DNA of 64,000 nucleotides. Origin: Ruminococcaceae bacterium R-25. Lineage in GTDB: Bacteria; Bacillota; Clostridia; Saccharofermentanales; Saccharofermentanaceae. Numbering within the stretch: the stretch's first letter is position 1; each line of letters begins with the position of its first letter. Below, piece after piece: positions 45,785 through 55,037 of the stretch. Position numbers and translations under genes: made by a program. The notes under the pieces are model-generated. The model was given only the letters and a program-made list of their open reading frames with translations. It made no database searches and was not told the origin of the DNA. The stretch spans positions 434,001 to 498,000 of the forward strand of contig QGFZ01000001.1 of NCBI GenBank assembly GCA_003149065.1. The letters run 5' to 3'.

Positions 45785-46177
45785 TTAAGAAACTTCTTTG
45801 ACAAAGTCTTTGCTGGGTTCGCTATCAAAGCCATACCGGATATAACCAATTGCATGACATATAGCTAAAAATGCTTTGTCGGGAATAGATTCTTTATCGG
45901 TCAAGTCCGTCAGGTTAATGCAGTCCGAACAGAAAAGCAGATCATAGGCTGCTGTGACAATAGCCTCTTCAGTTTCATTGTGTGGCTCAAAGCAGTCGAA
46001 AGCAGCGGGGCAGATTCCGTTCTTCTCATCGAAATGCTTCTCGAACTGCTTCCAGATGCGCTTATAGCTTGTGAGTAGGAAGACAGTTGCCATTAATTCT
46101 CTGTCTATCGAATCAATATTTACGTTGGATAATGCGTTAAAAAATCGTTCTGCGTGTTTATTATTCTTAAATGTCAT
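45785..46177 (-). CDS. DUF6075-like protein
   Basis: 130 aa. MTFKNNKHAERFFNALSNVNIDSIDRELMATVFLLTSYKRIWKQFEKHFDEKNGI and LTDLTDKESIPDKAFLAICHAIGYIRYG follow the DUF6075 pattern (KHAERFF... start, LLTS, DLTD). The family occurs in clostridial conjugative elements and has no known function. It is the first gene of the minus-strand ICE operons and the last before the presumed right end. Confidence 0.7.
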   Translation of the reverse strand: MTFKNNKHAERFFNALSNVNIDSIDRELMATVFLLTSYKRIWKQFEKHFDEKNGICPAAFDCFEPHNETEEAIVTAAYDLLFCSDCINLTDLTDKESIPDKAFLAICHAIGYIRYGFDSEPSKDFVKEVS

Positions 46178-46565
46178 TAATAAACCTCCATATATTACAG
46201 AGCAGAATTAAACGCCTGGATTGCTCCAGACGTTCATTCATGCTCTCATTCTCTTTTGAAAAATCCTGCAAATTTGTGGTAAATTCGTGGTAAGCTGCGT
46301 GAATTTGACTCGTTGAAATCCCTGAAACCCTTGATTTTATTGACTTTCTGAGTTTAGGTGGTGGAAACCACCTCTTCCCACCAAGAAGGGTTTACCAAGT
46401 TTGGTAAACCCTTTTAGTTTGCCATGAAATGACTGTGGTTATAGTGTTTCACTGATTAACCGGCTAAAAATCAATCAGCAAGACTCTTCATATCATCAAT
46501 TAACAATTCAAAACAATTTATTATGATTTTGCGAAAATTCCCAATTGGAAATGAGGATGTGTTAA
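46178..46565. other. Non-coding stretch holding the probable right end of the ICE
   Basis: 388 bp with no gene. It contains GGTGGT-ggaa-ACCACC (about 46356-46371) and GGGTTTACCAA with TTGGTAAACCC (46388-46411) followed by CTTTT. The ICE operons point away from here, and a truncated chromosomal-type gene follows. Serine recombinases use only 2-3-bp cores, so the exact junction cannot be read. A promoter for the DUF6075/AbrB operon must also lie here. Confidence 0.5.
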
Positions 46566-46904
46566 AGTTTTTTTATAATTGCGGGTGAGGGCTATGTTTA
46601 TCTGAACGATATGAAATACTATTTCTCGCGCTGGTCCTTGCCTCTTATTGATGATTTCGGACTCGAATCAGAATATATGTACCATGCTGAAAAGATCTGG
46701 CAGGAATATATCCATCCGGATGATATGGCTGCATATAAGGAAGCTGTCGATGCCGTTTTAAGCGGTGCTGCAGAAGTCAGGCCGATCTTATACCGTACGA
46801 GAAAAAAAGACGGCACATATGCTCTGCTTTCCACCAGAGGCTTTATCTTAAGTGATAAGGATGGCAATCCTGATTATTTCGGCGGAATAATTATCAGGAA
46901 GTGA
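46566..46904 (+). pseudogene. Truncated PAS (PAS_3-like) sensor remnant
   Basis: An open stretch from 46566 includes GEGYVYLNDMKYYFSRWSLP, DFGLESEYMYHAEKIWQEYIHPDDMAAYKEAVDAVL, RTRKKDGTYALLSTRGFILSDKDGNPDYFGGIII and then a stop. This is one PAS_3-type domain whose first strand precedes the only ATG (46611). No RBS or N-terminal remainder is seen (a stop at 46563), and no output domain follows. It is probably a diguanylate cyclase or kinase gene fragment left when the ICE or another event cut it. Confidence 0.6.
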
Positions 46905-46992
46905 TATCTGCATGGTATATAAAATCATCAGGTTAAAGAAATAAGCAAATCGGAGTTTGTGTAATTTTCGGGCGTCTTTCAGGCCTTCAAAT

Positions 46993-47326
46993 GCACAAGT
47001 CAACTTGCGCCCTTGCATCATAAGCTCAACTGTATCGAAACCCACGAAAAACACTCTATTTTCGATACAAGGTCGCACTTTGGTGTATCGAAAACTATGA
47101 AGAATAACCCGTTTTCGATACAAATTCGCGTTTTTGTATCGAAAACCTCATAAAAGTGCCCCTTGTCGATACAGCATTGAAGTTCGTTGTATCGAAAACA
47201 TTTAAAAAACAAGCGTTTTCGATACAGGATCACACTCTTTATATCTAAAACTTCGAAAAGCCAATTTCGATACAAATCTCTATACAACTGAATACAAAAG
47301 CGTTTGCAGAAAAAGCTGACTTGTGC
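46993..47326. repeat. Array of five ~52-bp palindromic repeats bounded by 10-bp inverted repeats
   Basis: Five copies of a unit with inverted ends start at 47031, 47084, 47135, 47188 and 47240 (steps 53, 51, 53, 52). Each begins TGTATCGAAAAC and ends GTTTTCGATACA, 39 bp long in four copies and 35 bp in the degenerate last. Linkers of 12-14 bp separate them, and both linkers and the inner ~15 bp vary. The whole is flanked by GCACAAGTCA (46993-47002) and its inverse TGACTTGTGC (47317-47326). Period not a multiple of 3, so it is not coding. The 18-55 bp between the flanks and the array are unremarkable. Confidence 0.85.
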
Positions 47327-47398
47327 GTTATTATATAAATGTTGGAACATGAGATTTTGGCCGTTTCCGGCTTTTTGCAGATAAGGGAGACATAGCAG

Positions 47399-48496
47399 AT
47401 GTCACAGAATTTTCGGGTAATTGACGGTGTCAGTGTCACTAGTACAGAGGTAAGGTGTCCAGGCTGCGGCGGCACTATCGGCGTGAAGTTCGATCCTGAA
47501 ACTGCGACATTGGAATGTCCTTTTTGCGGTCTTTCATCAAAACTTCCGGCACCGGAAGACGGAGCAGCTGTCCAGGAACTCGATTTTAATTCGGCTTTGC
47601 AGCGCGCCAGCGTAGACTGGGGCAGACTCAAGAAAGTGGTAGTGTGTTCGAACTGCGGCGGCCAGACTCTTTATGATGCTGAGCAGATAACCGGTGCATG
47701 TCCTTTCTGCGGTTCAACGAGCGTAGCGCAGGCTGCCGAGAATGAGCATATCATGGCGCCTAATGCCGTAATTCCTTTTTCGATCACGAAAGAACAGTGC
47801 CAGCAGATCTTTGTGGGTTATCTGAAAAGAAGCAGTATGGTTTATAAGAAGGCCTATGAGTGCAAGCTCGAAAACCTGACCGGCATATATCTTCCTTTCT
47901 GGACCTTTGATGCATATTCAGTCTCGTCTTTCGTCGCGAGTGCAGGCTCAGACGCTCCGGAAGGCGTAAAGTACATTCAGGGTGTGTACAATCAGTATAT
48001 TGATGACATCCCCATATATGCTTCTAAAAAGTTTAGAAGTCCTTATATGGCGAAGGTTATGGATTACAAGTTTGAACAAGCTGTTCCTTATTCTCCTGAA
48101 TATCTCGCAGGCATTCCGGCCGAGCGTTATACAGTCGGCCTTAACGAGAGTTGGGAAAGAGCAAGGGTCCAGACAGACAAAGATCTCAGGAGAGCCTTGG
48201 AGTATAAGAACAAGGTTATATTATATGTCACGAGACTTATCACCAGATTCTATAACGTTAAGTTCAGATATCTTCTGGCACCTATGTACTTTGCTACGTA
48301 TACATTCGGCAAGAAAACATATCAGGTTATCATAAACGGCCAGACCGGAAAAACGATATTCCCGGTGCCCAGATACCTGACCAAAATGATAATACTTGCT
48401 GTTATAGCAGGCATTTTCATCCTTGTTGCATTTTTTGGTCTCACATATCTGTTTCCGGATTCTCCTCTGTTATGGATGTACCGGTTATTAAATTAA
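47399..48496 (+). CDS. Double zinc-ribbon membrane protein
   Basis: 365 aa. Two CxxC...CxxC ribbons lie at the N-terminus: C20/C23/C40/C43 and C83/C86/C101/C104. A ~200-residue domain (NAVIPFSITKEQCQQIFVGYLKR...TGIYLPFWTFDAY) follows, of the kind in TFIIB-type zinc-ribbon proteins of Firmicutes. One membrane helix (~330-352) is near the C-terminus. AAGGGAGA precedes the ATG. Role unknown; several other proteins in this region also carry zinc ribbons. Confidence 0.75.
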   Translation: MSQNFRVIDGVSVTSTEVRCPGCGGTIGVKFDPETATLECPFCGLSSKLPAPEDGAAVQELDFNSALQRASVDWGRLKKVVVCSNCGGQTLYDAEQITGACPFCGSTSVAQAAENEHIMAPNAVIPFSITKEQCQQIFVGYLKRSSMVYKKAYECKLENLTGIYLPFWTFDAYSVSSFVASAGSDAPEGVKYIQGVYNQYIDDIPIYASKKFRSPYMAKVMDYKFEQAVPYSPEYLAGIPAERYTVGLNESWERARVQTDKDLRRALEYKNKVILYVTRLITRFYNVKFRYLLAPMYFATYTFGKKTYQVIINGQTGKTIFPVPRYLTKMIILAVIAGIFILVAFFGLTYLFPDSPLLWMYRLLN

Positions 48497-48662
48497 TAAC
48501 TCTGTTTGCAACGTTACGATTCCTCAACCAATATCAAAAAAGAATAAATAAATTAATCGTTAAATGGTAAAATAAAATTGTTGAGCGAATAATCCAAATA
48601 TATAACCGGATATTTATTCTGTAAGCCGGCACGGCAAATCGTTTAAAAGAGGGGGTGCTTGC

Positions 48663-50207
48663 TTGTCTGAGAAATACGATCTGATAGTCATCGGTGCAGG
48701 TAACGGAGGACTGATGACTGCATGCAGGGCTTCCCGCATGGGTCTTAAGACACTCGTATTAGAGCGTCACAATCTGCCTGGCGGAGCAGCAACGAGTTTT
48801 GTCAGGGGAAGATTTGAATTTGATGCGTCACTTCATGAGATTCCCGACTTCGGCGAAGGTGAATCAAGAGGCGAATTAGGCAGGCTCTTTGACGAGCTCG
48901 GCATCAAAGTTGAGATGCTGCAGGTCAAGGATGCATTCAGATACATAATTCAGAAAAATGGTGAGCGGACACTCGATGTAACTGTTCCTCACGGCAGGGA
49001 TAAGGTCATGGATCTTATCAATGAGATATGTCCTGATGATGCCGTGTGCATAGAAAAGCTCTACATGGCATATGAAGATATGGTTTCAGGCCTTAATTAC
49101 TGGGGCTCTGTAAGAGGCAATCCCGATCCCGAAGTCCTGAAAAAGGATCATTCCAACTTCATGAGACTCATGACTATGTCAGCAGGAGATTTATTCCGCT
49201 CTTTAGGCATGAGCGATAAACTGATCGATATATTGTCTGCCTACTGGCCTTACCAGGGCACTGAAATCAATACTATTGATGCATCGCGCTATATTCTAAT
49301 GATCTGTTCTTTCCTGGAAAATGGCGCATACATCCCCAAAATGAGATCGCACCAGTTATCTTCTGCCATCGTGAGCAGGGCGGCAAAGCTCGGATGCAAG
49401 TTCCTTTTCGAGACTGAAGCAACAAAGATAATTACCGAAAACGGAGCCGTATGGGGAGTCCAGATCGAAGACGGAAGGATCTTCGAATGTACAGCGGTCG
49501 CATCGAACGCTTTCCCTGAAGTAATCTATGGAAAGCTCCTTGATGATAAGTCGCTGGTGCCTGATTACGAGTATAAGAAGATCAACGCCAGAAGCTATGG
49601 TTTTAGAGCTTTCAGCGTTTACTTAGGACTCGATGCACCTCCGGAAGAGATCGGCATAAAAGATTACACGATATTTATCAGTACATCTAATGATTCGAAA
49701 CTCATCTATGACAACTCAAAGGGCAGAGAACTTTCCGAGTATGCTTTGGACGTGTGCTGCCTTAATATCGCAAATCCCGACTGCTCTCCGAAAGGCACGA
49801 CGGAGATTGTTCTTACGATCTCTTTTACGGATGATGCTTGGGCCGATGTCACCGAAGAAGATTATGTTAAGGAAAAGAGAAGGATCGCGGACATGATGAT
49901 AACCCGCCTTGAGGAGATCATGGGCTTTAAGATCCGCGAACATATTGAAGAGATCGAGATCGCAAGTCCTGTGACTTTTGCCCGTTACATGGCAACTCCG
50001 CAGGGTTCTATTTACGGTTACAGCTCCGAAAAATGGGACGGAATGTCGTCAAGAACGGTTGCGGCCGGTGCTGAGAGGACCATCCACGGATTGTTCTTCG
50101 TAGGAGGCCACTCGTCTTCGATGTCAGGTTATCTGCCGACATACACGGGCGGTAACAGAACAGGATTGCAGATCTTAGGTTATGTTATGTCAGGAGGCGG
50201 GAATTAA
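48663..50207 (+). CDS. CrtI-like FAD-dependent oxidoreductase
   Basis: 514 aa with a TTG start (48663) 7 nt after AGAGGGGG. The N-terminal dinucleotide fold is YDLIVIGAGNGGLMTACRAS (GAGNGG 11-16), then LERHNLPGGAATSF and the C-terminal FVGGHSSSMSGYLPTYTGGNRTG, as in phytoene desaturase/carotenoid isomerase-like flavoproteins. The substrate is unknown. It shares a TAATG (1-nt overlap) with the next gene, a reductase-ferredoxin fusion that could pass electrons to or from it. Confidence 0.8.
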   Translation: MSEKYDLIVIGAGNGGLMTACRASRMGLKTLVLERHNLPGGAATSFVRGRFEFDASLHEIPDFGEGESRGELGRLFDELGIKVEMLQVKDAFRYIIQKNGERTLDVTVPHGRDKVMDLINEICPDDAVCIEKLYMAYEDMVSGLNYWGSVRGNPDPEVLKKDHSNFMRLMTMSAGDLFRSLGMSDKLIDILSAYWPYQGTEINTIDASRYILMICSFLENGAYIPKMRSHQLSSAIVSRAAKLGCKFLFETEATKIITENGAVWGVQIEDGRIFECTAVASNAFPEVIYGKLLDDKSLVPDYEYKKINARSYGFRAFSVYLGLDAPPEEIGIKDYTIFISTSNDSKLIYDNSKGRELSEYALDVCCLNIANPDCSPKGTTEIVLTISFTDDAWADVTEEDYVKEKRRIADMMITRLEEIMGFKIREHIEEIEIASPVTFARYMATPQGSIYGYSSEKWDGMSSRTVAAGAERTIHGLFFVGGHSSSMSGYLPTYTGGNRTGLQILGYVMSGGGN

Positions 50208-51973
50208 TGGCTGAAAAAGATTATCTTAAAGAAGTTTCCGCCGACGGTTTTTACGATATACTTCCGAAGCGCCAGGCAGTGATCAACAAGGCTTCTGACA
50301 AGGAGCCGCAGTATGAGTTCAATGCAAATGTTCTTGCGAAAAGTCTCCATCCGAAGGTGCAGCATGTCAAGGTCAGCGATATCAAGGAATTGAATGGTGC
50401 CAGAGTATATACACTCGAACCCGATTTATCAAAGGAAACAAGTAAACTCGCATATTTCAGAGCGGGACAATATATATCTTTAAAGCTCAAGATCGGTGAC
50501 TCTGTGCTTACGAGACCTTACTCGCTGTGTTCCTCGCCTAAGCTCGCATTAAGCGGCAAGTACCGGATAGTGGTAAAGAGCATGAAGGACGGATTTGCGT
50601 CCTCCTACATAAACAAAGAATTCAAAGTAGGAACAACTATCGACATATCAGAGCCTTCAGGCTTTTTCGAGTATGAGCCGCTCCGTGACGCAGGCACCGT
50701 TATAGGACTTGCCGGAGGTTCCGGCATTGCTCCGTTTATGTCTTTTGCTGCGGCTATTGCGGATGGCACAGAAGACTTTAATCTCACGCTTCTTTACGGA
50801 AGCAGGACTGAAGAAGAGATCCTTTTTAAGGATGAACTCGCTGAATTAGAGAAGGCAGCAGGAGGAAAGATCAAGGTTATTCATGTTCTGTCTGATGAAG
50901 AAAAACCGGGTTACGAGCACGGATTCATCAATGCGGATCTGATCTCGAAATACGCTCCTGATGTCTATTCCGTTTTCGTTTGCGGATCACAGGGTATGTA
51001 CGACTATGTGGAAGGCGAGTGCAAAAAACTCGGTGTTAAGAAAAGATATGTACGGTTCGATGCTTACGGGCAGTACAGGCTTACGGCGCGTGATGCTGAG
51101 TTTACTGATGCTCACAAGGATAAGACTTATGAGATCACGGTCATCAAAAATGATGGCGTTGAGCGCAAGATCCCGGCACGCGCTGATGAACCGATCCTTG
51201 TAGCACTTGAACGCGCGGGGATAGAGGCACCGAGCAAATGCCGTTCGGGCGAATGCGGTTTCTGCCGTGCAAAACTGGCATCCGGCGAGGTTTATACTCC
51301 CGGAAAGGTCGAAAGGAGAAGGCAGTACGACAAGGAAACGGGTTACGTTCATCCATGCTGTACTTTCCCTAAATCCGACTTGAGGATACTTATTAATTAT
51401 GAAAAACCGAAAATAGAAAGGAAGGTTAAAGACATGAAGAAGAAAGAACGTTTGATGGGCCTTATTATGGCGATTATCATCTCGCTTGCTATGGGTGTTC
51501 TCGTAGCTGTACTGATCCCTGTGATCAGCCCTCAGGCAGCAGAGTCACAGCCGGTTGCGATCCGCTTTATCTCCAATATCCTGATGTCAGTTATCACGGG
51601 TATCATCGTAGCATTCGTCATTCCGTTGGGAAAACTCGGCAGAGCCCTTGCAAACAAAGCCGGAGCAAACCCTCCGTCATTTAAGTTCACTCTGCTTAAT
51701 TCCATTCCGCTTGCAGCAGGCAACACTCTCATCGTAAGCCTCGTCTGCAGTTTCTTCGGTGTCCTGATGGGAAGATCCCACGCTACAGCTGAAGCATTAG
51801 CTCACATGCCGCCGTTTGTTATCATGTGGCTTAGTAACTGGGGCAAGCTTCTCCTTCCCACATTGGTCGTAAGCTATATCCTTGCTGTAATTCTTTCACC
51901 CGTCGTATCACAGGCTGTCGGTATGGCAGATGCTGGCGCAGAAGTCGGAAGAGCTGCTTCAGGTAAGGACTAA
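50207..51973 (+). CDS. Ferredoxin reductase / 2Fe-2S ferredoxin / membrane-domain fusion
   Basis: 588 aa. The FAD domain has RPYSLCSS (103-110). The NAD(P) domain has GLAGGSGIAPF (167-177) and VFVCGSQGMY. A plant-type ferredoxin domain has CRSGECGFC (C345, C350, C353) and HPCC (C384). The last ~170 residues hold about four membrane segments after KDMKKKERLMGL. An unusual fusion: soluble reductase-ferredoxins are common, membrane-anchored fusions of this kind less so. GGAAGG and an ATG at 51434 lie just before the membrane part, so a separate short product is possible. Co-translated with the CrtI-like gene. Confidence 0.78.
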   Translation: MAEKDYLKEVSADGFYDILPKRQAVINKASDKEPQYEFNANVLAKSLHPKVQHVKVSDIKELNGARVYTLEPDLSKETSKLAYFRAGQYISLKLKIGDSVLTRPYSLCSSPKLALSGKYRIVVKSMKDGFASSYINKEFKVGTTIDISEPSGFFEYEPLRDAGTVIGLAGGSGIAPFMSFAAAIADGTEDFNLTLLYGSRTEEEILFKDELAELEKAAGGKIKVIHVLSDEEKPGYEHGFINADLISKYAPDVYSVFVCGSQGMYDYVEGECKKLGVKKRYVRFDAYGQYRLTARDAEFTDAHKDKTYEITVIKNDGVERKIPARADEPILVALERAGIEAPSKCRSGECGFCRAKLASGEVYTPGKVERRRQYDKETGYVHPCCTFPKSDLRILINYEKPKIERKVKDMKKKERLMGLIMAIIISLAMGVLVAVLIPVISPQAAESQPVAIRFISNILMSVITGIIVAFVIPLGKLGRALANKAGANPPSFKFTLLNSIPLAAGNTLIVSLVCSFFGVLMGRSHATAEALAHMPPFVIMWLSNWGKLLLPTLVVSYILAVILSPVVSQAVGMADAGAEVGRAASGKD

Positions 51974-52011
51974 GATTGAACTGACACATCTTTAAACCGG
52001 TAATACTTGAT

Positions 52012-52043
52012 CAGGGCTGCACTTTTAGGTGCGGCCCTGTTTA
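52012..52043 (+). terminator. Rho-independent terminator of the redox operon
   Basis: CAGGGCTGCAC (52012-52022) pairs with GTGCGGCCCTG (52029-52039), with one mismatch and a 6-nt loop, followed by TTTA. Confidence 0.8.
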
Positions 52044-52173
52044 GTTACAAAGATGATTAAATTACCCGTGTGAAATTTTTACACTGTTAATAAAATTTTT
52101 ATTATAATTAGTATCAGGTCCGGATAATGATTTCCGGAATGAAGGAATAAGTATTTGAATAAGGGAAAAGAAA

Positions 52174-53037
52174 ATGAGACTTACTAACATCAATTGTCCG
52201 CAGTGTAACGGACAGCTTAATCAGCAGGAAGACAAGTTTTACTGCACAAGCTGCGGTTCTGCTTTTAATGTCGACTATGAAGAGTCTGACATCGAGTACG
52301 CAAAGCTCATAAAAGAACCTGAGATAACGAGGCTCCATCTTGAGAATAACCGTATCCTTTTGGAGAAGAATGCAGAGCTTCAAAGGAAGTTTCTCATCGG
52401 TGAGATAAAAGATACGTATAAGCAAGAGCTGAAAACCGTAGGAGTGACCTATGCCAGTGCCGCAATTTATTATGTGCTCATAGGCATAATAGTATTTGTT
52501 GCAGTTGTAGGTGTTATTGGCGGGATATTCTTTGTTACAGCTAAGAAACATAAGGCTGAAACCGCAAAGCGTGAACAGGCAAGGATCGAGAGCATTGAAA
52601 ACCTTTCTGCAGAGTCCATCGAAAGCGACAGGAATTTCCTCGAAAATGCAATTGCAGGCGGAGTCGCTTATCAGGTATCTCAAAGAACTGAACCGGTTAA
52701 AGGTGACGGTGATGAAGGTGATGCTTACATAGTAGGAAAACCTGAAGCTGTGAATTGCCGTCTTTTAAAGAGAGAAGAAGGAAACAGTCTTATTATCGTA
52801 TACAAGATCACTTATGAGTTCAGTGAGAGTAAAACTTTAAAGGTAGTATACGACGGTGTCATATACGAAAATATAGCACTGGACGAAACAGGCCATATTT
52901 CATGTAAGGATCCTTGCGAGCGGTTTTGGGGCCGCGAAGCAGATGACCGATGGAATGGTTATGAAAATGCTGAAGACGTCTATGACGATGTTAAAGCATT
53001 CCCGGACGATTCCGGCTTCATTAAGGTTAACATCTGA
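52174..53037 (+). CDS. Zinc-ribbon membrane protein (paralogue 1)
   Basis: 287 aa. The N-terminal ribbon C8/C11/C24/C27 (NCPQCNGQL, YCTSCGSAF) is followed by ESDIEYAKLI, a helical part and one membrane helix (~94-121). The last ~150 residues form an extracellular or cytoplasmic beta-rich domain (DAYIVGKPEAVNCRLLKRE, IVYKITYEF, VVYDGVIYENIALDETG). The same plan recurs in the next gene. Function unknown. Confidence 0.7.
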   Translation: MRLTNINCPQCNGQLNQQEDKFYCTSCGSAFNVDYEESDIEYAKLIKEPEITRLHLENNRILLEKNAELQRKFLIGEIKDTYKQELKTVGVTYASAAIYYVLIGIIVFVAVVGVIGGIFFVTAKKHKAETAKREQARIESIENLSAESIESDRNFLENAIAGGVAYQVSQRTEPVKGDGDEGDAYIVGKPEAVNCRLLKREEGNSLIIVYKITYEFSESKTLKVVYDGVIYENIALDETGHISCKDPCERFWGREADDRWNGYENAEDVYDDVKAFPDDSGFIKVNI

Positions 53038-53055
53038 GGAAGGGGGTAAGTCATA

Positions 53056-53916
53056 ATGAAATTAAGAACTCTTGATTGTAAAAACTGTGCTGCTCCCTTA
53101 AGACAGGAAGGCGAAAAGCTCGTCTGCAAAGCATGCGGATCTGTATTTGACATCCCGAGAGATGCAAGCGATATCGAATATTCCAGGATCATCAATGCTG
53201 AAGACTATATCAGATTAGAGCTTGCGAAATCACTTCTGGCACTTGAAAACAGCTACAAGACCCAGGAACAGATAAGTAAAGAAAAGCGTGAGCAGGAATA
53301 TTCTGCAAGGCGCAAGAAAATGGTCAAGATATTGGGAATAGTCATCCTGGTTGAATGTTTAACTACGATCTTCTGGTATGTGCTCGGAGGTATCATAATT
53401 TTCGGAGCGAACTATGCCGCTAATAAGAGGAATAAAGCTCAGGAAACGTCTGTCGAAGCTGTTTGGGATCCGGGCTACAGGGTCACTCCAAGTGACTTTG
53501 AGAACGATGCCGAATTCTGGGATTATATCAACAGCGGCATTATCAAAGATACCAGGGAAGGTTATGACAGCAGAGGTTCTGTCATCTATTCATCTGATGA
53601 GATCTGGGGTGTCAACACAGATCCTGAGATGATCTACAGATGTCTGATAACCACAGAAAAAGACAATGCGCTTTATGTTATTTTCAAAGTAACTTTCGAA
53701 AATGTAGACGGAAGCACAAAGGAAATGTACTACTGTTGTGCTGCAGAAAACATCAAGGTAGATGCAAAAGGAAATATCGTTTATGACGGATTCCAGGGCA
53801 AGGAAACCGATACCTATGATCCTGATTTCCGTTCCGATACGGATCTCGACAACATTTACGAGAAGTACATAAACGGCAATGAATACGACTATCACAGGTA
53901 CGTTTTCGAATTCTGA
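53056..53916 (+). CDS. Zinc-ribbon membrane protein (paralogue 2)
   Basis: 286 aa. Same layout as the preceding protein: ribbon C8/C11/C24/C27 (DCKNCAAPL, VCKACGSVF), the shared SDIEYSRII, a helical linker and membrane helix (~93-120), then a beta-rich domain with CLITTEKDNALYVIFKVTFENVDG, like the IVYKITYEF region of its neighbour. A tandem duplication; 18 bp apart. Function unknown. Confidence 0.7.
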   Translation: MKLRTLDCKNCAAPLRQEGEKLVCKACGSVFDIPRDASDIEYSRIINAEDYIRLELAKSLLALENSYKTQEQISKEKREQEYSARRKKMVKILGIVILVECLTTIFWYVLGGIIIFGANYAANKRNKAQETSVEAVWDPGYRVTPSDFENDAEFWDYINSGIIKDTREGYDSRGSVIYSSDEIWGVNTDPEMIYRCLITTEKDNALYVIFKVTFENVDGSTKEMYYCCAAENIKVDAKGNIVYDGFQGKETDTYDPDFRSDTDLDNIYEKYINGNEYDYHRYVFEF

Positions 53917-53937
53917 TAAAGGAAAGGATATAGAAAA

Positions 53938-54993
53938 ATGCCACATTCATCAGGCGGCGGATCACATTCCGGAGGAAGTCACAGCAGCCATTCTTCTCAC
54001 AGCGGCGGCGGTTCCAGGCACAGCGGCGGCGGAAGCAGTTCTTCTTCCAGCAGCAGACGCACATCATCCACACCGTTTCCGGGATGCAAGAGATACCTTT
54101 ATTACAAGAACGACAAGCCTTGCCTCGTATATTCCAACTATGATATCCGCAAGAGCGACAAGAGCCAGTTCATAGCTTCGATCGTTATCTGTGCTATCGT
54201 ATTTTTGCCCTTTATAATTCTCAGCGCTATTTTCATGGTAAAGGCTTTTTCGTTCCCGAAGAAGATCGAATATTCGAAGTATAAGCATAAGACTCCTGAG
54301 TTTGTTATCGAGGATAATCTTGGTGTTTTCGAGAACGAGGCCAATCTCGAGAAATCAATGGAAGAGTTTTATGATGCTACGGGTGTCGTTCCTGCTGTGA
54401 TCACCGTAACCAATGACACATGGAATCAGGATTATAAATCGCTTGAGGCATATGCATATGATGTCTATGTAAACCGTTTCCCTGATGAGGTCCACTGGCT
54501 CTTCGTATACTCGACAGCCGAAAAGGAAGGCGGGTTCGACGACTGGTATTGGGAAGGTATGCAGGGCGATAATACAGATCCTGTCCTGACCACCGAGCGT
54601 GTTGATGCGTTTACTGAGTCTCTTAATACGAGATTGCTGCAGCGTTCCAAGTATTCGGTAGATGATGCTTTTGCGATAACTTTTGATGAGTACCGCCCGG
54701 TAATGATGAAAATGCAGGTGAATAAAAAGAATATAATTCTCGGTTCAGTCATGTTTATTACGATGAGTGCAGTTGCCGGCCTGACGATCGCAACTTCCAA
54801 GCCTCATAAGGTTCCGGAAGACTATAAGAAAGCAGTTCCTTGCGAGCTTAAAGCTGTCTATCAGGCATCCTGCAATTTCTGCGGAGGCATGTATATCGTA
54901 GGCATGCATACCGGGTGTCCGCACTGCGGAGCCGCGATCCCGCCGCAGAGTTATATCCAGGATCCGCAGGGCAACATAGTTAAGATCTTGTGA
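53938..54993 (+). CDS. Ser/Gly/His-rich membrane protein with TPM-like domain and C-terminal zinc ribbon
   Basis: 351 aa. The first ~45 residues are a low-complexity tract of S, G and H that may bind metal. Two membrane helices (~80-105, ~260-280) enclose a domain (FVIEDNLGVFENEANLEKSMEEFYDATGVVPAVITV, WLFVYST) with the look of a TPM/YgcG repair domain. A zinc ribbon near the end has CNFCGG and CPHCGA. Third gene of the zinc-ribbon run, 21 bp after its neighbour. Confidence 0.7.
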   Translation: MPHSSGGGSHSGGSHSSHSSHSGGGSRHSGGGSSSSSSSRRTSSTPFPGCKRYLYYKNDKPCLVYSNYDIRKSDKSQFIASIVICAIVFLPFIILSAIFMVKAFSFPKKIEYSKYKHKTPEFVIEDNLGVFENEANLEKSMEEFYDATGVVPAVITVTNDTWNQDYKSLEAYAYDVYVNRFPDEVHWLFVYSTAEKEGGFDDWYWEGMQGDNTDPVLTTERVDAFTESLNTRLLQRSKYSVDDAFAITFDEYRPVMMKMQVNKKNIILGSVMFITMSAVAGLTIATSKPHKVPEDYKKAVPCELKAVYQASCNFCGGMYIVGMHTGCPHCGAAIPPQSYIQDPQGNIVKIL

Positions 54994-55037
54994 GAGCCAA
55001 GAGATAAAGCGTGACAGGGGATAGGGATCTAAGGGCT

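Noticed and set aside
46993-47326. CRISPR array
   Set aside because: Repeats are pairs of inverted arms with 12-15-nt gaps, with no uniform spacers and no cas genes nearby.
46848-47350. Minus-strand open frames across the palindromic array
   Set aside because: They only reflect the repeats (similar peptides recur), the 51-53-bp period does not keep frame, and there is no RBS.
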